NCBI GenBank assembly: GCA_029933115.1 | Contig: JAOZOT010000102.1 | Location: 1 to 9,971, forward strand | Origin: Anaerolineae bacterium | GTDB taxonomy: Bacteria > Chloroflexota > Anaerolineae > E26-bin7 | Length of the DNA stretch: 9,971 bases | Direction: 5' to 3' | Part shown: in pieces, positions 1 to 7,056 of the stretch | Layout of the letters: every line of letters begins with the position of its first letter | How positions within the stretch are numbered: position 1 is the stretch's first letter | Translations under genes and position numbers: made by a program | The notes under the pieces: model-generated | What the model was told of the DNA's origin: nothing | Databases searched by the model: none | What the model saw: the letters and a program-made list of their open reading frames with translations, nothing else

Positions 1-2
1 GA

Positions 3-28
3 GTGGGGCAGCCTGCCCAACCACGATT
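3..28 (+). repeat. 26-bp repeat, left copy
   Basis: The sequence runs from GTGGGGCAGCC to CACGATT and is 23/26 identical to the inverted copy at 2786-2811. Its core GGGCA-gcc-TGCCC can form a small hairpin. It may mark the left boundary of an inserted cassette or simply be one member of a dispersed palindromic family. Confidence 0.6.
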
Positions 29-88
29 GAGTGCAGAGCTACCGATTCTGTAACTATGTTACGTGAAAGATTGAACAGATTGGCTATA

Positions 89-117
89 ATGATAACCCAA
101 AATGCGTTTTTAGTCAA
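89..117 (-). promoter_or_regulatory. Candidate sigma-70 promoter pointing out of the left edge
   Basis: On the minus strand TTGACT (117-112) is followed after 17 bp by TATCAT (94-89), a good match to the -35/-10 consensus with ideal spacing. The surrounding 60-190 stretch is visibly more AT-rich than the genes. Transcription would start near position 82 and run leftward past the 26-bp repeat, so the promoter would serve a gene outside the window. Confidence 0.45.
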
Positions 118-213
118 CTTTTACGGGCAAACGTATTCCATCTAATTGAAGTGCGTCTGAAAAGTGCCATATTCTAGGCCACACCCCGAAGATGGGTAGC
201 TCTACCGTCCGGT

Positions 214-1452
214 TTATAGTTTTTGGGCAGCGGCTTCGCCGGGGGGCCACCCGGCCAAGGTCTCCATAAAAGCCTGAATTCTGGTCTTGATGGGGCCTTC
301 GGCGTAGGCTCGGGTATCGCACATGTCGGCCTCAATGACTAGGCCAGGTACGCCGGTGCGCTCGTCCACCATGCGGCGGATGTCGTACTGGCCTAGCGAG
401 TAGGGCTTGCAACTGCGGTTGGAGTGGAAGACGATGCCATCCACATCGAAGCGCCTCACCAGGTCCACCATAGTCTCTGCCCGCATCTGCAAGCTCTGAT
501 TGATGCAGACCGCAGTATAAGTGCGAGCCAGACCCTCGATGGGCTCGCTCACGTCCAGATCCACCGACCAGGCGTTGGTGTAAGTATCCACCACGAAGCA
601 GCCCCCCAGGTCAACGAAATAGGCGAAGAGGCGGAAGAGGCGAGGCCATATCGCAATGTTGTCCCACAGCAGACGATACCTCTCCTCTGGGACGGCTCCC
701 ACCCCTTGCGCCACCCGTTCCTCCACCTCAGCCTTGAGTTTCCGATAGAAGGTCACTGCTTCCTTGGTGCCTCTCAGGACCACGATGGGAGCCATGTTGA
801 TGAAAAGATCGGGAGCGTTCAGAGGAGAGGGCTTGGCCTGGCATAACTCTCTGATCTCCCGCCACAATTGAACAGCCTGTCGAGACAGGGTCAGGGCCTC
901 CAGGAACTTTTTCTGCACAAGTTTGCGGCCGGTGTGCTTCTGAAGCCAGGCGATGAGTTCCTCCAATTGAGCAGCCACGTATTGGACGGTGTGTGCCTCC
1001 AGTTCGGCATGGTGCATGAAAGGGGTATCCAACACAAAGAGGGGAACCTTATAATGCTGAGCCAGGGCCTCATACCATTTGACGGCGGTGCTGCAAATAT
1101 TGTTGCAGGCCACCAGGAGGTCGGGCCTGGGCAAGCCGCCCAGAGGGATATCGGCTTTGCCCAGCACCGAGCCGATGTGGCAGCGGGCATAGGAACAGAG
1201 ATCCTGAGAATAGCCGTGCCCCTCGGCCTCCTGGCAGAGTACAGTGGCCACCCGCCGCGCCCCGCACAGGGCTCCATAGTTCTCCGGATACGCCGAGGCA
1301 ATGCCCATAGCAGTGAGAATCTCCACCGGGGCTCCGCTGGTCACCCAGGCCACAGGCCGGAACTTGCCGACCAGCTTGCTCTTGGCATAGTAGCGGGTCA
1401 TCAAGCGGTTGAGGTCTTTGGCCGTAGCCAGCTTCTTATATTTCCTGACCAT
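214..1452 (-). CDS. 2-hydroxyacyl-CoA dehydratase / benzoyl-CoA reductase subunit (BcrB/BzdO-like)
   Basis: This 412-aa protein is the partner subunit of the same family as the gene just upstream. Diagnostic stretches are WVTSGAPVEILTAMG, LCSYARC (C86, C91), DLLVACNNICSTAVKWYEAL (C116, C120), LFVLDTPF, and the C-terminal FHSNRSCKPYSLGQYDI (C348) with EADMCDTRAY (C378). These resemble the larger subunit of benzoyl-CoA reductases and phenyllactyl-CoA-type dehydratases, the two families being close enough that the reaction is left open. It starts at the ATG 42 bp after the neighbouring stop, with a weak GGAGAGAG site about 11 nt upstream, so the two form an operon and probably a heterodimer. The stop is TAA. 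No activator ATPase is visible; it may lie beyond the left edge. Confidence 0.85.
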   Translation of the reverse strand: MVRKYKKLATAKDLNRLMTRYYAKSKLVGKFRPVAWVTSGAPVEILTAMGIASAYPENYGALCGARRVATVLCQEAEGHGYSQDLCSYARCHIGSVLGKADIPLGGLPRPDLLVACNNICSTAVKWYEALAQHYKVPLFVLDTPFMHHAELEAHTVQYVAAQLEELIAWLQKHTGRKLVQKKFLEALTLSRQAVQLWREIRELCQAKPSPLNAPDLFINMAPIVVLRGTKEAVTFYRKLKAEVEERVAQGVGAVPEERYRLLWDNIAIWPRLFRLFAYFVDLGGCFVVDTYTNAWSVDLDVSEPIEGLARTYTAVCINQSLQMRAETMVDLVRRFDVDGIVFHSNRSCKPYSLGQYDIRRMVDERTGVPGLVIEADMCDTRAYAEGPIKTRIQAFMETLAGWPPGEAAAQKL

Positions 1453-1494
1453 TGGGGATTTCTCTCTCCAGCCCAGATGCCGGCAAGGTGCAAC

Positions 1495-2631
1495 TCAAGT
1501 GCGTCGCACCTGTAGCATCTCCAAGAAAGCTTCCAGACGAGTGCGCAGTTGCCCTACGGCCGGCGTATGCTCAAGCTCCAGCAACAGGTGAGGCACGCCG
1601 GCTGCGTCCAACGTCTCTTTGACGATGGCGTACTCGAAGGCATGAGGGTCACAGAACTTCTGCAAGGTGAAGACGAGGCCATCGGCCTGCCTCTTCTCGA
1701 TCAGTTCTAGCAGATACTCGCCCCGCCGGCAATGGAGGCTGTGCTTGGCGGGGCAGGGGCGGCGTTTCAGGTAGCGATCGGCTAGAGCCTCAATGGGGTC
1801 ACCATCTCCTGTCTCGACAGCGAGTTGGTCAAAATAGCGGCTACCGGTACACAAGTCATCGCCGACCACGCCGGCCCCCAGATCGTCAATGATGTCCAGG
1901 ACTGTCAGGTCGTCGAGAACAGGGCCGCTCAACACAAGCCGTGGCCCCTTGTGCCGTGGAGCCTGTTCACCCAGAAACTCTATCAACTCAGCAGCCAGAG
2001 GGTTAAACTGCTCCTTGGGCATGACCATGCTGGCTTCGACAACAGCGTAAAAGTCACGGGCAGTGAGGTGGGCACGCTGCTTGTCCAACCGGCTCAGCAA
2101 ACGGCGCGTCTCATTGTGCAATCTGATGCTGGACCACAGTGAATCGTCGCCGATAGGCCGGCCACAGAGCTCGGCCAGGCTCCGGCGAAAACGCTCCAAC
2201 TCGGTCATCAGATAAGGTCGGGCGCTGGGTGAGTCGAGATTGAGAGGCTGAACCACAGTGGCCACAAACAAGTCGGGGAAATTCTCTCGCCAGATGTCGG
2301 CCAGCACTTGAAGGGTGTCGCAAGTGTGGGGGAAGATCAGGCCGCACAAGAAGGCCAGGTCGCCGCGCAGGGCCTGATGGAGGACACTGCGGCACAAGGC
2401 GCAGGTAAAGCTTTGCAGGTGGGCTTCGGCCCGGGTGGGAAGCTCGGGGCCGGTGCGGAGGCGCAAAGGGGTGAAGCCGGCGGCGTGTATCACCTCCTCA
2501 GGGGCGTAGGTGCACAGGTAGCCCATAGCCTGGCGGTCAGGGTAGCGTTCAGACCAGGAGCGATAAGGGAGCTCGCCGGCAGTAATAAAGGTGCTAAGGG
2601 TAGATTCCATCCGCCTGTCATCCAGTAGCAT
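1495..2631 (-). CDS. 2-hydroxyacyl-CoA dehydratase / benzoyl-CoA reductase subunit (HgdB/BcrC-like)
   Basis: This 378-aa protein belongs to the dehydratase D-component family, whose [4Fe-4S]-bearing subunits carry out radical dehydration of 2-hydroxyacyl-CoA or reduction of benzoyl-CoA. Recognisable parts are MGYLCTYAPEEVIHAAGF (C40), FTCALCRSVL (C77, C80), FPHTCDTLQ (C104) and, near the C-terminus, LQKFCDPHAFEY (C327). Three conserved Cys normally hold the cluster, but I cannot say which of these do. The ATG at 2631 has no good ribosome site. The ATG at 2610 (MESTLSTF) is a possible start too, so the true N-terminus may be 7 residues shorter. The TGA stop lies 42 bp before the partner gene. 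Substrate cannot be told from sequence. The ATP-dependent activator (HgdC/BcrA type) is not in the window. Confidence 0.85.
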   Translation of the reverse strand: MLLDDRRMESTLSTFITAGELPYRSWSERYPDRQAMGYLCTYAPEEVIHAAGFTPLRLRTGPELPTRAEAHLQSFTCALCRSVLHQALRGDLAFLCGLIFPHTCDTLQVLADIWRENFPDLFVATVVQPLNLDSPSARPYLMTELERFRRSLAELCGRPIGDDSLWSSIRLHNETRRLLSRLDKQRAHLTARDFYAVVEASMVMPKEQFNPLAAELIEFLGEQAPRHKGPRLVLSGPVLDDLTVLDIIDDLGAGVVGDDLCTGSRYFDQLAVETGDGDPIEALADRYLKRRPCPAKHSLHCRRGEYLLELIEKRQADGLVFTLQKFCDPHAFEYAIVKETLDAAGVPHLLLELEHTPAVGQLRTRLEAFLEMLQVRRT

Positions 2632-2668
2632 GGAAAATCAAGCCTGCTCGTAGCTGCTCACTTCACTC

Positions 2669-2691
2669 GGCCTGGCTTTGTAATCCAGGCC
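2669..2691 (-). repeat. REP-like hairpin 2
   Basis: A perfect 7-bp stem, GGCCTGG / CCAGGCC, encloses a 9-nt loop (ATTACAAAG on the minus strand). It lies 37 bp from the larger hairpin in the same spacer, resembling the paired palindromes of REP doublets. It is about 38 bp upstream of the first dehydratase ATG and could affect translation or message stability. Confidence 0.5.
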
Positions 2692-2728
2692 CATAGTGGC
2701 CAACTCGCCTCGGTTTCCGCCCTTTGAA

Positions 2729-2753
2729 CCCGCCGGATTGCAAATCCGACGGG
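2729..2753 (-). repeat. REP-like hairpin 1
   Basis: On the minus strand the 11-nt arms CCCGTCGGATT and AATCCGGCGGG pair completely (one T-G wobble) around the triloop TGC. The wobble is a mismatch on the plus strand, so the RNA would fold better when transcribed in the direction of the genes. No T-run follows, so it is not a standard terminator. It may be a REP-like element or an mRNA-stabilising hairpin. Confidence 0.6.
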
Positions 2754-2785
2754 GGCAGGTGAGTAGATACGCTTGCTCTTTATGT

Positions 2786-2811
2786 AATCGCGGTCGGGCA
2801 GGTTGCCCCAC
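2786..2811 (-). repeat. 26-bp repeat, right (inverted) copy
   Basis: Read on the minus strand, this matches positions 3-28 of the plus strand at 23 of 26 bases. The repeat contains GGGGCA...TGCCC dyad symmetry and an asymmetric tail ending CGATT. Weaker similarity appears to continue about 25 bp further. The two copies point inward and bracket both dehydratase genes. Confidence 0.65.
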
Positions 2812-2827
2812 CAAAAGCACAAGAGAT

Positions 2828-5218
2828 TTATGATTTCTTGGCGGCGGCGACGGCTACCTGGCCCAAGGCAATGCCGCCGTCGTTGGGAGGGACACGCTGA
2901 TGGACGTAGACCCGAAGGCCGGCTTGGCCCAGGCGACGGTAAGCCCGCTCCAAGAGGATGCGGTTCTGAAAGCAACCCCCGCTCAGGGCAGCACGCTTCG
3001 CCCCCACCGCTAGGGCCACGGCAACGATCCCCTCCACCAGAGCGTTATGAAACCGCGCTGCCATCACCCCCACCGGCACCCCCTGCCGCAGGTCTGCAAG
3101 TAGCGCCTCCAGCAGCGGTCCCCAATCCAGCATCAGGGGTTGGGCATTGGGCATCGAACGTTGAGCATTGAGTATCGGCAACGGATATGCCGCCGTCACC
3201 GTCTCATCCACCGCATATTCCAGCATCATCGCCGCCTGAGCCTCAAAGCGCACCTTCTGGCGCAGTCCCACCAGAGCGGCCACAGCGTCGAAAAGCCGCC
3301 CGGCGCTGCTGGTGAGAGGTGAATTCACTCCCCGCTCCAGCATCCGCCGCAGCAAACGGCGTTCCCCAGAGGAAAATGCAGACACCGGGGACAGATCCTC
3401 CCACTCCAGGGCCTCCGGGCCAAAGTGCTCCCACAATACCCCCAGAGCCGCCCGCCGGGGCTCCTTCACCGCCGCCTCTCCACCCGGCAGGCGGAAGGGA
3501 CGCAGATGAGCCACCCGCTCAAAGCCGGAGGCATCTCCCCACAAAAACTCCCCACCCCACACCGTCCCGTCAAGGCCGTAACCGGTGCCATCCCAGGTCA
3601 CCCCCAGCACCGGTCCCTCTACCTCGTTCTCGGCCAGGCAGGAGGCCAGGTGGGCGTGGTGATGCTGGACGGGGACGCGTAGGGGCAGGGCCTGCCCCTG
3701 CCCTGACGGGGCATCCGCCAGGGATGCCCCTGCGTGCTGCCGGGCCCATTGGGTGGAAAAGTAATCAGGATGCAGATCGTGGGCGATGGCGATAGGCTCC
3801 ACTTCATAGAGATGGAGAAAATCGGCGACAACCCGCTCGAAGGCAGCACAGGCCTCCGGCGTGTCCAGGTCGCCGATGTGCTGGCTGAGGAAAACCTGCC
3901 GCCCCACGCTCAGGGCGATGGTGTTTTTCAAATGCGCCCCCACAGCCAGGATGGGGGACACCTCGCCTTTCAGGAGCACCGGCAGGGGAGCGTACCCTCG
4001 CGCCCGCCGCAGCACCAATTCCCGCCCCAATACCACCCGCACCACCGAATCGTCGCTGTGGCGGACGATGGGCCGATTGTGAACGAGAAAGAGGTCGGCG
4101 ATGCCGCCCAATCGCTTCCGGGCTTCGCTCTCGTCAATGCAGATGGGCTCGTCGGAGCGGTTACCGCTGGTGGCTACGACCGGGAAGCCCAATTCCTGCA
4201 TCAACAAGTCGTGAAGAGGGGTATAAGGCAACATCACTCCCAGGTACGGGTTGTCTGGAGCTACAGCTCCGCAGATCTCATCCCTCTCTACCCTCCCCCC
4301 GCCCAAGGAAGTCTGTCGTCGGCGTAGCAACACGATGGGCGACTCAGGAGAAGTCAGCACCCGCTCCTCCAAAGGGGAGACGAAACAGTGCTCTTTGACC
4401 ATCTCCAAGGAAGGGTAGAGGAGGGCAAAGGGCTTCTCCTCCCGATGCTTCCGCTCCCGCAGCCGCTGCACCGCCGCCTCGCTTCGGGCATCCACGATGA
4501 GCAGGAAACCGCCCAACCCTTTCATGGCCAAGATACGTCCCTCTCGCACCGCCTGGGCCGCCTCTCGGATGGCCTCATCGTCCATGCAACTCTGCACCCC
4601 GTCCCACAGAGTCACCCGAGGCCCACAGACAGGGCAGGCCACCGGCTGAGCGTGAAAGCGCCGGTCCAGGGGATCCTCGTACTCTCGGCGGCAGTCGGGG
4701 CAGAGGGGGAAGTGAGCCATAGAAGTGTGGGGGCGGTCGTAGGGCAAGGCCCGAATGATGGTGAAACGAGGGCCACAGTGGGTGCAGTTGGTGAAAGGAT
4801 AACGGTAGCGGCGGTCGTTGGGGTCCCACACCTCGTGGCGACATTCCGCGCAGGTAGCGATGTCGGGCAGGATGAGGACGGTCTTTTCGCCCGCCTCCTG
4901 GCTGTGACGGATGACAAAGTCAGGATAGCCAACAGCATCGAGGAAGGAGAACTCCAGGCTCTGGATGATGGCGCGGGGGGGCTTCTCCCGCTCCAGACGC
5001 AGGAGGAATTCCTCCAGCACCGGGCGCTCACCCTCGACTTCGATGAAGACTCCCTGAGAAGAATTGAGCACCCAACCCCGCAGGTCCAACTCTGTCGCCA
5101 GCCGATAAACAAAGGGGCGGAAGCCCACTCCCTGCACCGCCCCGTGAATGGTCACCTTCAGGCGCTCTGTATTTTCCGTTGGGGTCCGCTGCTCTCGCTC
5201 CTTCGCTGCAACAGCCAT
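2828..5218 (-). CDS. hypF: Carbamoyltransferase HypF
   Basis: HypF uses carbamoyl phosphate and ATP to transfer a carbamoyl group to the HypE C-terminal Cys, the first step to the iron cyanide ligands. The 796-aa product shows all the domains in order: acylphosphatase (GAVQGVGFRPF near residue 30), two zinc fingers (C123/C126/C145/C148 and C173/C176/C195/C198), a YrdC-like domain (about 215-400) and a Kae1-like domain with QHHHAHLASC and SGGCFQNRILLE. The ATG at 5218 is preferred; a GTG lies at 5227. The gene overlaps hypB by 61 nt. Two segments look inserted in frame: residues about 497-513, encoded by twin palindromes, and about 680-693, encoded by a 7-bp repeat. Both fall between conserved motifs, so the enzyme is probably functional. 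The stop is TAA. Confidence 0.95.
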   Translation of the reverse strand: MAVAAKEREQRTPTENTERLKVTIHGAVQGVGFRPFVYRLATELDLRGWVLNSSQGVFIEVEGERPVLEEFLLRLEREKPPRAIIQSLEFSFLDAVGYPDFVIRHSQEAGEKTVLILPDIATCAECRHEVWDPNDRRYRYPFTNCTHCGPRFTIIRALPYDRPHTSMAHFPLCPDCRREYEDPLDRRFHAQPVACPVCGPRVTLWDGVQSCMDDEAIREAAQAVREGRILAMKGLGGFLLIVDARSEAAVQRLRERKHREEKPFALLYPSLEMVKEHCFVSPLEERVLTSPESPIVLLRRRQTSLGGGRVERDEICGAVAPDNPYLGVMLPYTPLHDLLMQELGFPVVATSGNRSDEPICIDESEARKRLGGIADLFLVHNRPIVRHSDDSVVRVVLGRELVLRRARGYAPLPVLLKGEVSPILAVGAHLKNTIALSVGRQVFLSQHIGDLDTPEACAAFERVVADFLHLYEVEPIAIAHDLHPDYFSTQWARQHAGASLADAPSGQGQALPLRVPVQHHHAHLASCLAENEVEGPVLGVTWDGTGYGLDGTVWGGEFLWGDASGFERVAHLRPFRLPGGEAAVKEPRRAALGVLWEHFGPEALEWEDLSPVSAFSSGERRLLRRMLERGVNSPLTSSAGRLFDAVAALVGLRQKVRFEAQAAMMLEYAVDETVTAAYPLPILNAQRSMPNAQPLMLDWGPLLEALLADLRQGVPVGVMAARFHNALVEGIVAVALAVGAKRAALSGGCFQNRILLERAYRRLGQAGLRVYVHQRVPPNDGGIALGQVAVAAAKKS
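3140..3181. repeat. Degenerate 7-bp tandem repeat in hypF
   Basis: Six consecutive heptamers on the plus strand read TTGGGCA, TTGGGCA, TCGAACG, TTGAGCA, TTGAGTA and TCGGCAA. Twenty-one bases equal seven codons, so the repeat can grow or shrink by three units without breaking the frame. It encodes roughly LPILNAQRSMPNAQPLM in the Kae1-like half of HypF, a stretch unlike the conserved sequence on either side. Confidence 0.65.
3681..3730. repeat. Twin palindrome embedded in the hypF reading frame
   Basis: Two perfect 9-bp hairpins lie side by side. AGGGGCAGG / CCTGCCCCT (3681-3699) has a single central base, and GGGGCATCC / GGATGCCCC (3708-3716 and 3722-3730) has a 5-nt loop. They encode a Gly/Ala/Pro/Gln-rich segment just before the conserved QHHHAHLASC motif of HypF, where relatives usually have a short linker. 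This looks like a REP-type palindromic element tolerated inside a gene, as Rickettsia palindromic elements are. Confidence 0.7.
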
Positions 5219-5838
5219 TGTGCCCACTCTTCCATCCCTTCTCCGGTGCGGCAGGAGATGAGAAAGAAGGGAATGTTCGGGTGGAGCATCTCCAACCCCT
5301 GGCGGAAGTACTCCACATCGAAATCAAAGTAAGGCAAGAGGTCCACTTTGTTCAGGAGTACAACATCAGCCCCGTTGAACATCCCCGGATATTTATAGGG
5401 TTTGTCGTGGCCTTCCGGCACACTGGAGAGCACCACTGCCAGATGCGCCCCCAGCCGGAATTCGGCCGGGCAGATGAGATTGCCCACGTTCTCGATGAAG
5501 AGAAGGCTCAACCCCTCCAAAGAGAATTGCTCCAGAGCGGAGCGCACCATTGGTGCATCGAGGTGACAGGACCCACCGGTGTTGATCTGCACCACCGGTA
5601 TACCGGCGGCGGCAATACGGTCGGCGTCAATCGTCGAAGCCACGTCCCCCTCGATTACCCCCACCCGCACCGCCGGAGAGAGGTGGGGGGCTGTGGCTAG
5701 AATCAGACTGGTCTTCCCCGCCCCTGGCGAGGCCATCACATTGAGCACAAATACCCCGGCCGCATCGAAGCGGGCCTGGTTTTCGGCAGCAATCTGGTCA
5801 TTAGCACTCAGAATCCGCTGGACAACTGGAACCTTCAC
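5158..5838 (-). CDS. hypB: Hydrogenase nickel incorporation GTPase HypB
   Basis: HypB is a GTPase that, with HypA, inserts nickel into the hydrogenase precursor. The 226-aa product has the P-loop MASPGAGKT (residues 35-43), the metal-site motif GGSCHL (C91, H92), IENVGNLICPAEF with C123, and NKVDL (163-167) for guanine recognition. It lacks the N-terminal CxxCGC nickel site and the His-rich stretch of some HypB proteins, so nickel storage is not expected. The start is GTG at 5838, followed by KVPVVQRIL, which matches the usual N-terminal region; GGAGAG lies about 10 nt upstream. The TGA stop falls inside the 5' end of hypF. The 76-bp gap to hyaD shows no clear terminator, so co-transcription is likely. 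hypA is absent from the window. Confidence 0.95.
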   Translation of the reverse strand: MKVPVVQRILSANDQIAAENQARFDAAGVFVLNVMASPGAGKTSLILATAPHLSPAVRVGVIEGDVASTIDADRIAAAGIPVVQINTGGSCHLDAPMVRSALEQFSLEGLSLLFIENVGNLICPAEFRLGAHLAVVLSSVPEGHDKPYKYPGMFNGADVVLLNKVDLLPYFDFDVEYFRQGLEMLHPNIPFFLISCRTGEGMEEWAQWLLQRRSESSGPQRKIQSA

Positions 5839-5914
5839 TTTTTACTATCTCTCCAAGTCTCAGTAAGCCTAAACGTGGGCAAGGGGTCAGAGGGGACGCG
5901 CTTCCACATAAATG
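5839..5914. other. hyaD-hypB spacer with short repeat
   Basis: This 76-bp gap holds TAAACGTGGGCAAG (5870-5883), which recurs exactly at 9934-9947 upstream of hyaA. No intrinsic terminator or strong promoter is visible, so hypB and hypF are probably read from the hya promoter. Confidence 0.45.
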
Positions 5915-6397
5915 CTATGCCCGTTCCCGCACCTCAACCCCCCATCGTCGTAGCTCTTCCACCACCCTCCCCATCAACTCGTCCACCTGAGCAGCGACGG
6001 GAGGGGAGAGTTCCAGCCCGGTGTCCACCACGGCCGGCTCCACCCCCCATAGCACCACCTCTCTTGGATAAAGGTCAATGAGGCGAGCCGCTATCAGCAG
6101 GTCGGCCAGCCCTTCTTGATGAGGGGACACCTTGGGGCTCAGGAAAGCCGGCACTTCATCGCCCTCCAGCCTGATAAGGGTGCCGGGCTTCTGGCCGGCA
6201 GCTACCGCATCCACAACCAGGAGTTTTCCTACTCCCTCCAGGTAAGGCAACAAAGCCAGGCCCCGGACACCACCGTCCAGGGCCTGGACTTCTTCCGGAA
6301 GCTCGTATCTTTCTTGGAGCTTCTCTACTACCCTTACACCTACTCCCTCATCGCCGAGCAGGATGTTACCCAATCCCAGGACGAGGATTGTGGCCAT
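5915..6397 (-). CDS. hyaD: Hydrogenase maturation endopeptidase (HyaD/HybD family)
   Basis: This 160-aa nickel-sensing protease should remove the C-terminal tail of the large subunit after the metal centre is assembled. It starts ATILVLGLGNILLGDEGVG, the family signature. The metal-contacting residues of HybD correspond to E17 (GDEGVG), D63 (VVDAVAAG) and H93 (SPHQEGLADLL), all present. The ATG at 6397 is preferred over the GTG at 6400 because AGGAGG lies about 5 nt upstream and the start overlaps the hyaC stop. Its substrate here would be the 15-residue tail VVDPEKREYVRIQIA of the neighbouring large subunit. Since this protease recognises nickel at the active site, it must accept a site with two non-standard ligands if the TGAs are Sec. 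The stop is TAG. Confidence 0.95.
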   Translation of the reverse strand: MATILVLGLGNILLGDEGVGVRVVEKLQERYELPEEVQALDGGVRGLALLPYLEGVGKLLVVDAVAAGQKPGTLIRLEGDEVPAFLSPKVSPHQEGLADLLIAARLIDLYPREVVLWGVEPAVVDTGLELSPPVAAQVDELMGRVVEELRRWGVEVRERA

Positions 6398-7047
6398 CAC
6401 TCCTCCTGCTCAGAGGCGAACTTGAACCCACTGACGATGCTACTCATCGGACCGTTTTTCTCTCGCAGGTCAATGTAGACGGCGATGTACAGATGGATCA
6501 GGAAAAAGATGCCGATGAGCCACATTAAAATGTGGTGGAGGAAGCGAGTCCACTGATTGCTCAACAACCCCAGCACCCAGCCGAAGGTGGCGCTGTAGAA
6601 TCCACCGGGGTTAGCTTCGCCGTAGAGGGCGAAACCGGTCAGCCCCTGAAGGATGAGCATGGCGAAGAGGGCGACATAGCTGAGCCCGGCCAGGGGATTA
6701 TGGCCCAGGTAATGGGGTGGTTCCTGGCGGACCAGCAAGTAGTAGAGGACCTGGTGCCCCAGGTCTCTGGCGCGCTTGCCCACAGGGAGGAGGCCCGACC
6801 AGCGGGCGTACTTGTTGCCCACAAAGGCCCAGTAGAAGCGGAAGACGAGGTTGAAAAGGAGCACGAAGGCGACCGCGAAGTGGACGAAGCGCACTATGCC
6901 CATAACATAGGAGGTATAGGCCTCGCCCCAGGCCAGGGTCACCGGACTGGCGATGTAGAAGCCGGTGAGGGCCAGCACCAGGAGGCTCAGGGCGTTGATC
7001 CAGTGGAAAAAGCGCACCGGAATCTCCCAGACGTATTCTTTCTTCAT
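6397..7047 (-). CDS. hyaC: Ni/Fe-hydrogenase b-type cytochrome subunit
   Basis: This 216-aa integral membrane cytochrome b should anchor the hydrogenase and move electrons from the small subunit to quinone. The protein opens with KKEYVWEIPVRFFHWINAL, typical of the family. It shows four hydrophobic segments (about residues 14-34, 51-73, 117-142 and 165-192). Histidines at 15, 56, 171/172 and 185 lie in or beside these segments and are the likely haem ligands, although exact pairing is not provable here. The ATG is preceded by GGAGGCG, which overlaps the TAG stop of the large subunit. Its TGA stop overlaps the ATG of the protease gene (TGATG), indicating translational coupling. Confidence 0.95.
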   Translation of the reverse strand: MKKEYVWEIPVRFFHWINALSLLVLALTGFYIASPVTLAWGEAYTSYVMGIVRFVHFAVAFVLLFNLVFRFYWAFVGNKYARWSGLLPVGKRARDLGHQVLYYLLVRQEPPHYLGHNPLAGLSYVALFAMLILQGLTGFALYGEANPGGFYSATFGWVLGLLSNQWTRFLHHILMWLIGIFFLIHLYIAVYIDLREKNGPMSSIVSGFKFASEQEE

Positions 7048-7056
7048 AATCGCCTC

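Larger units (their letters stand above)
2632..2827. other. Spacer between hypF and the dehydratase genes; repeats, no clear gene
   Basis: This 196-bp gap contains the inverted copy of the 26-bp repeat (2786-2811) and two hairpins (2729-2753 and 2669-2691). A 60-codon open frame on the minus strand (2638-2820) runs through both hairpins and is probably a translated repeat rather than a gene. I see no hairpin followed by a T-run, so no intrinsic terminator, and no convincing promoter. Confidence 0.6.

Noticed and set aside
71..90. Plus-strand promoter TTGAAC...TATAAT
   Set aside because: The spacing is only 8 bp and there is no real plus-strand gene downstream; the minus-strand TTGACT-17-TATCAT pair fits better.
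2700..2760. TPP riboswitch on the plus strand
   Set aside because: A CCCTTTGAACC stretch resembles part of the thi box, but the CTGAGA element and the rest of the fold are missing, and no plus-strand gene follows.
2638..2820. 60-codon minus-strand open frame in the spacer as a gene
   Set aside because: It is made of the two hairpins and repeat sequence, has no ribosome site and no recognised domain.
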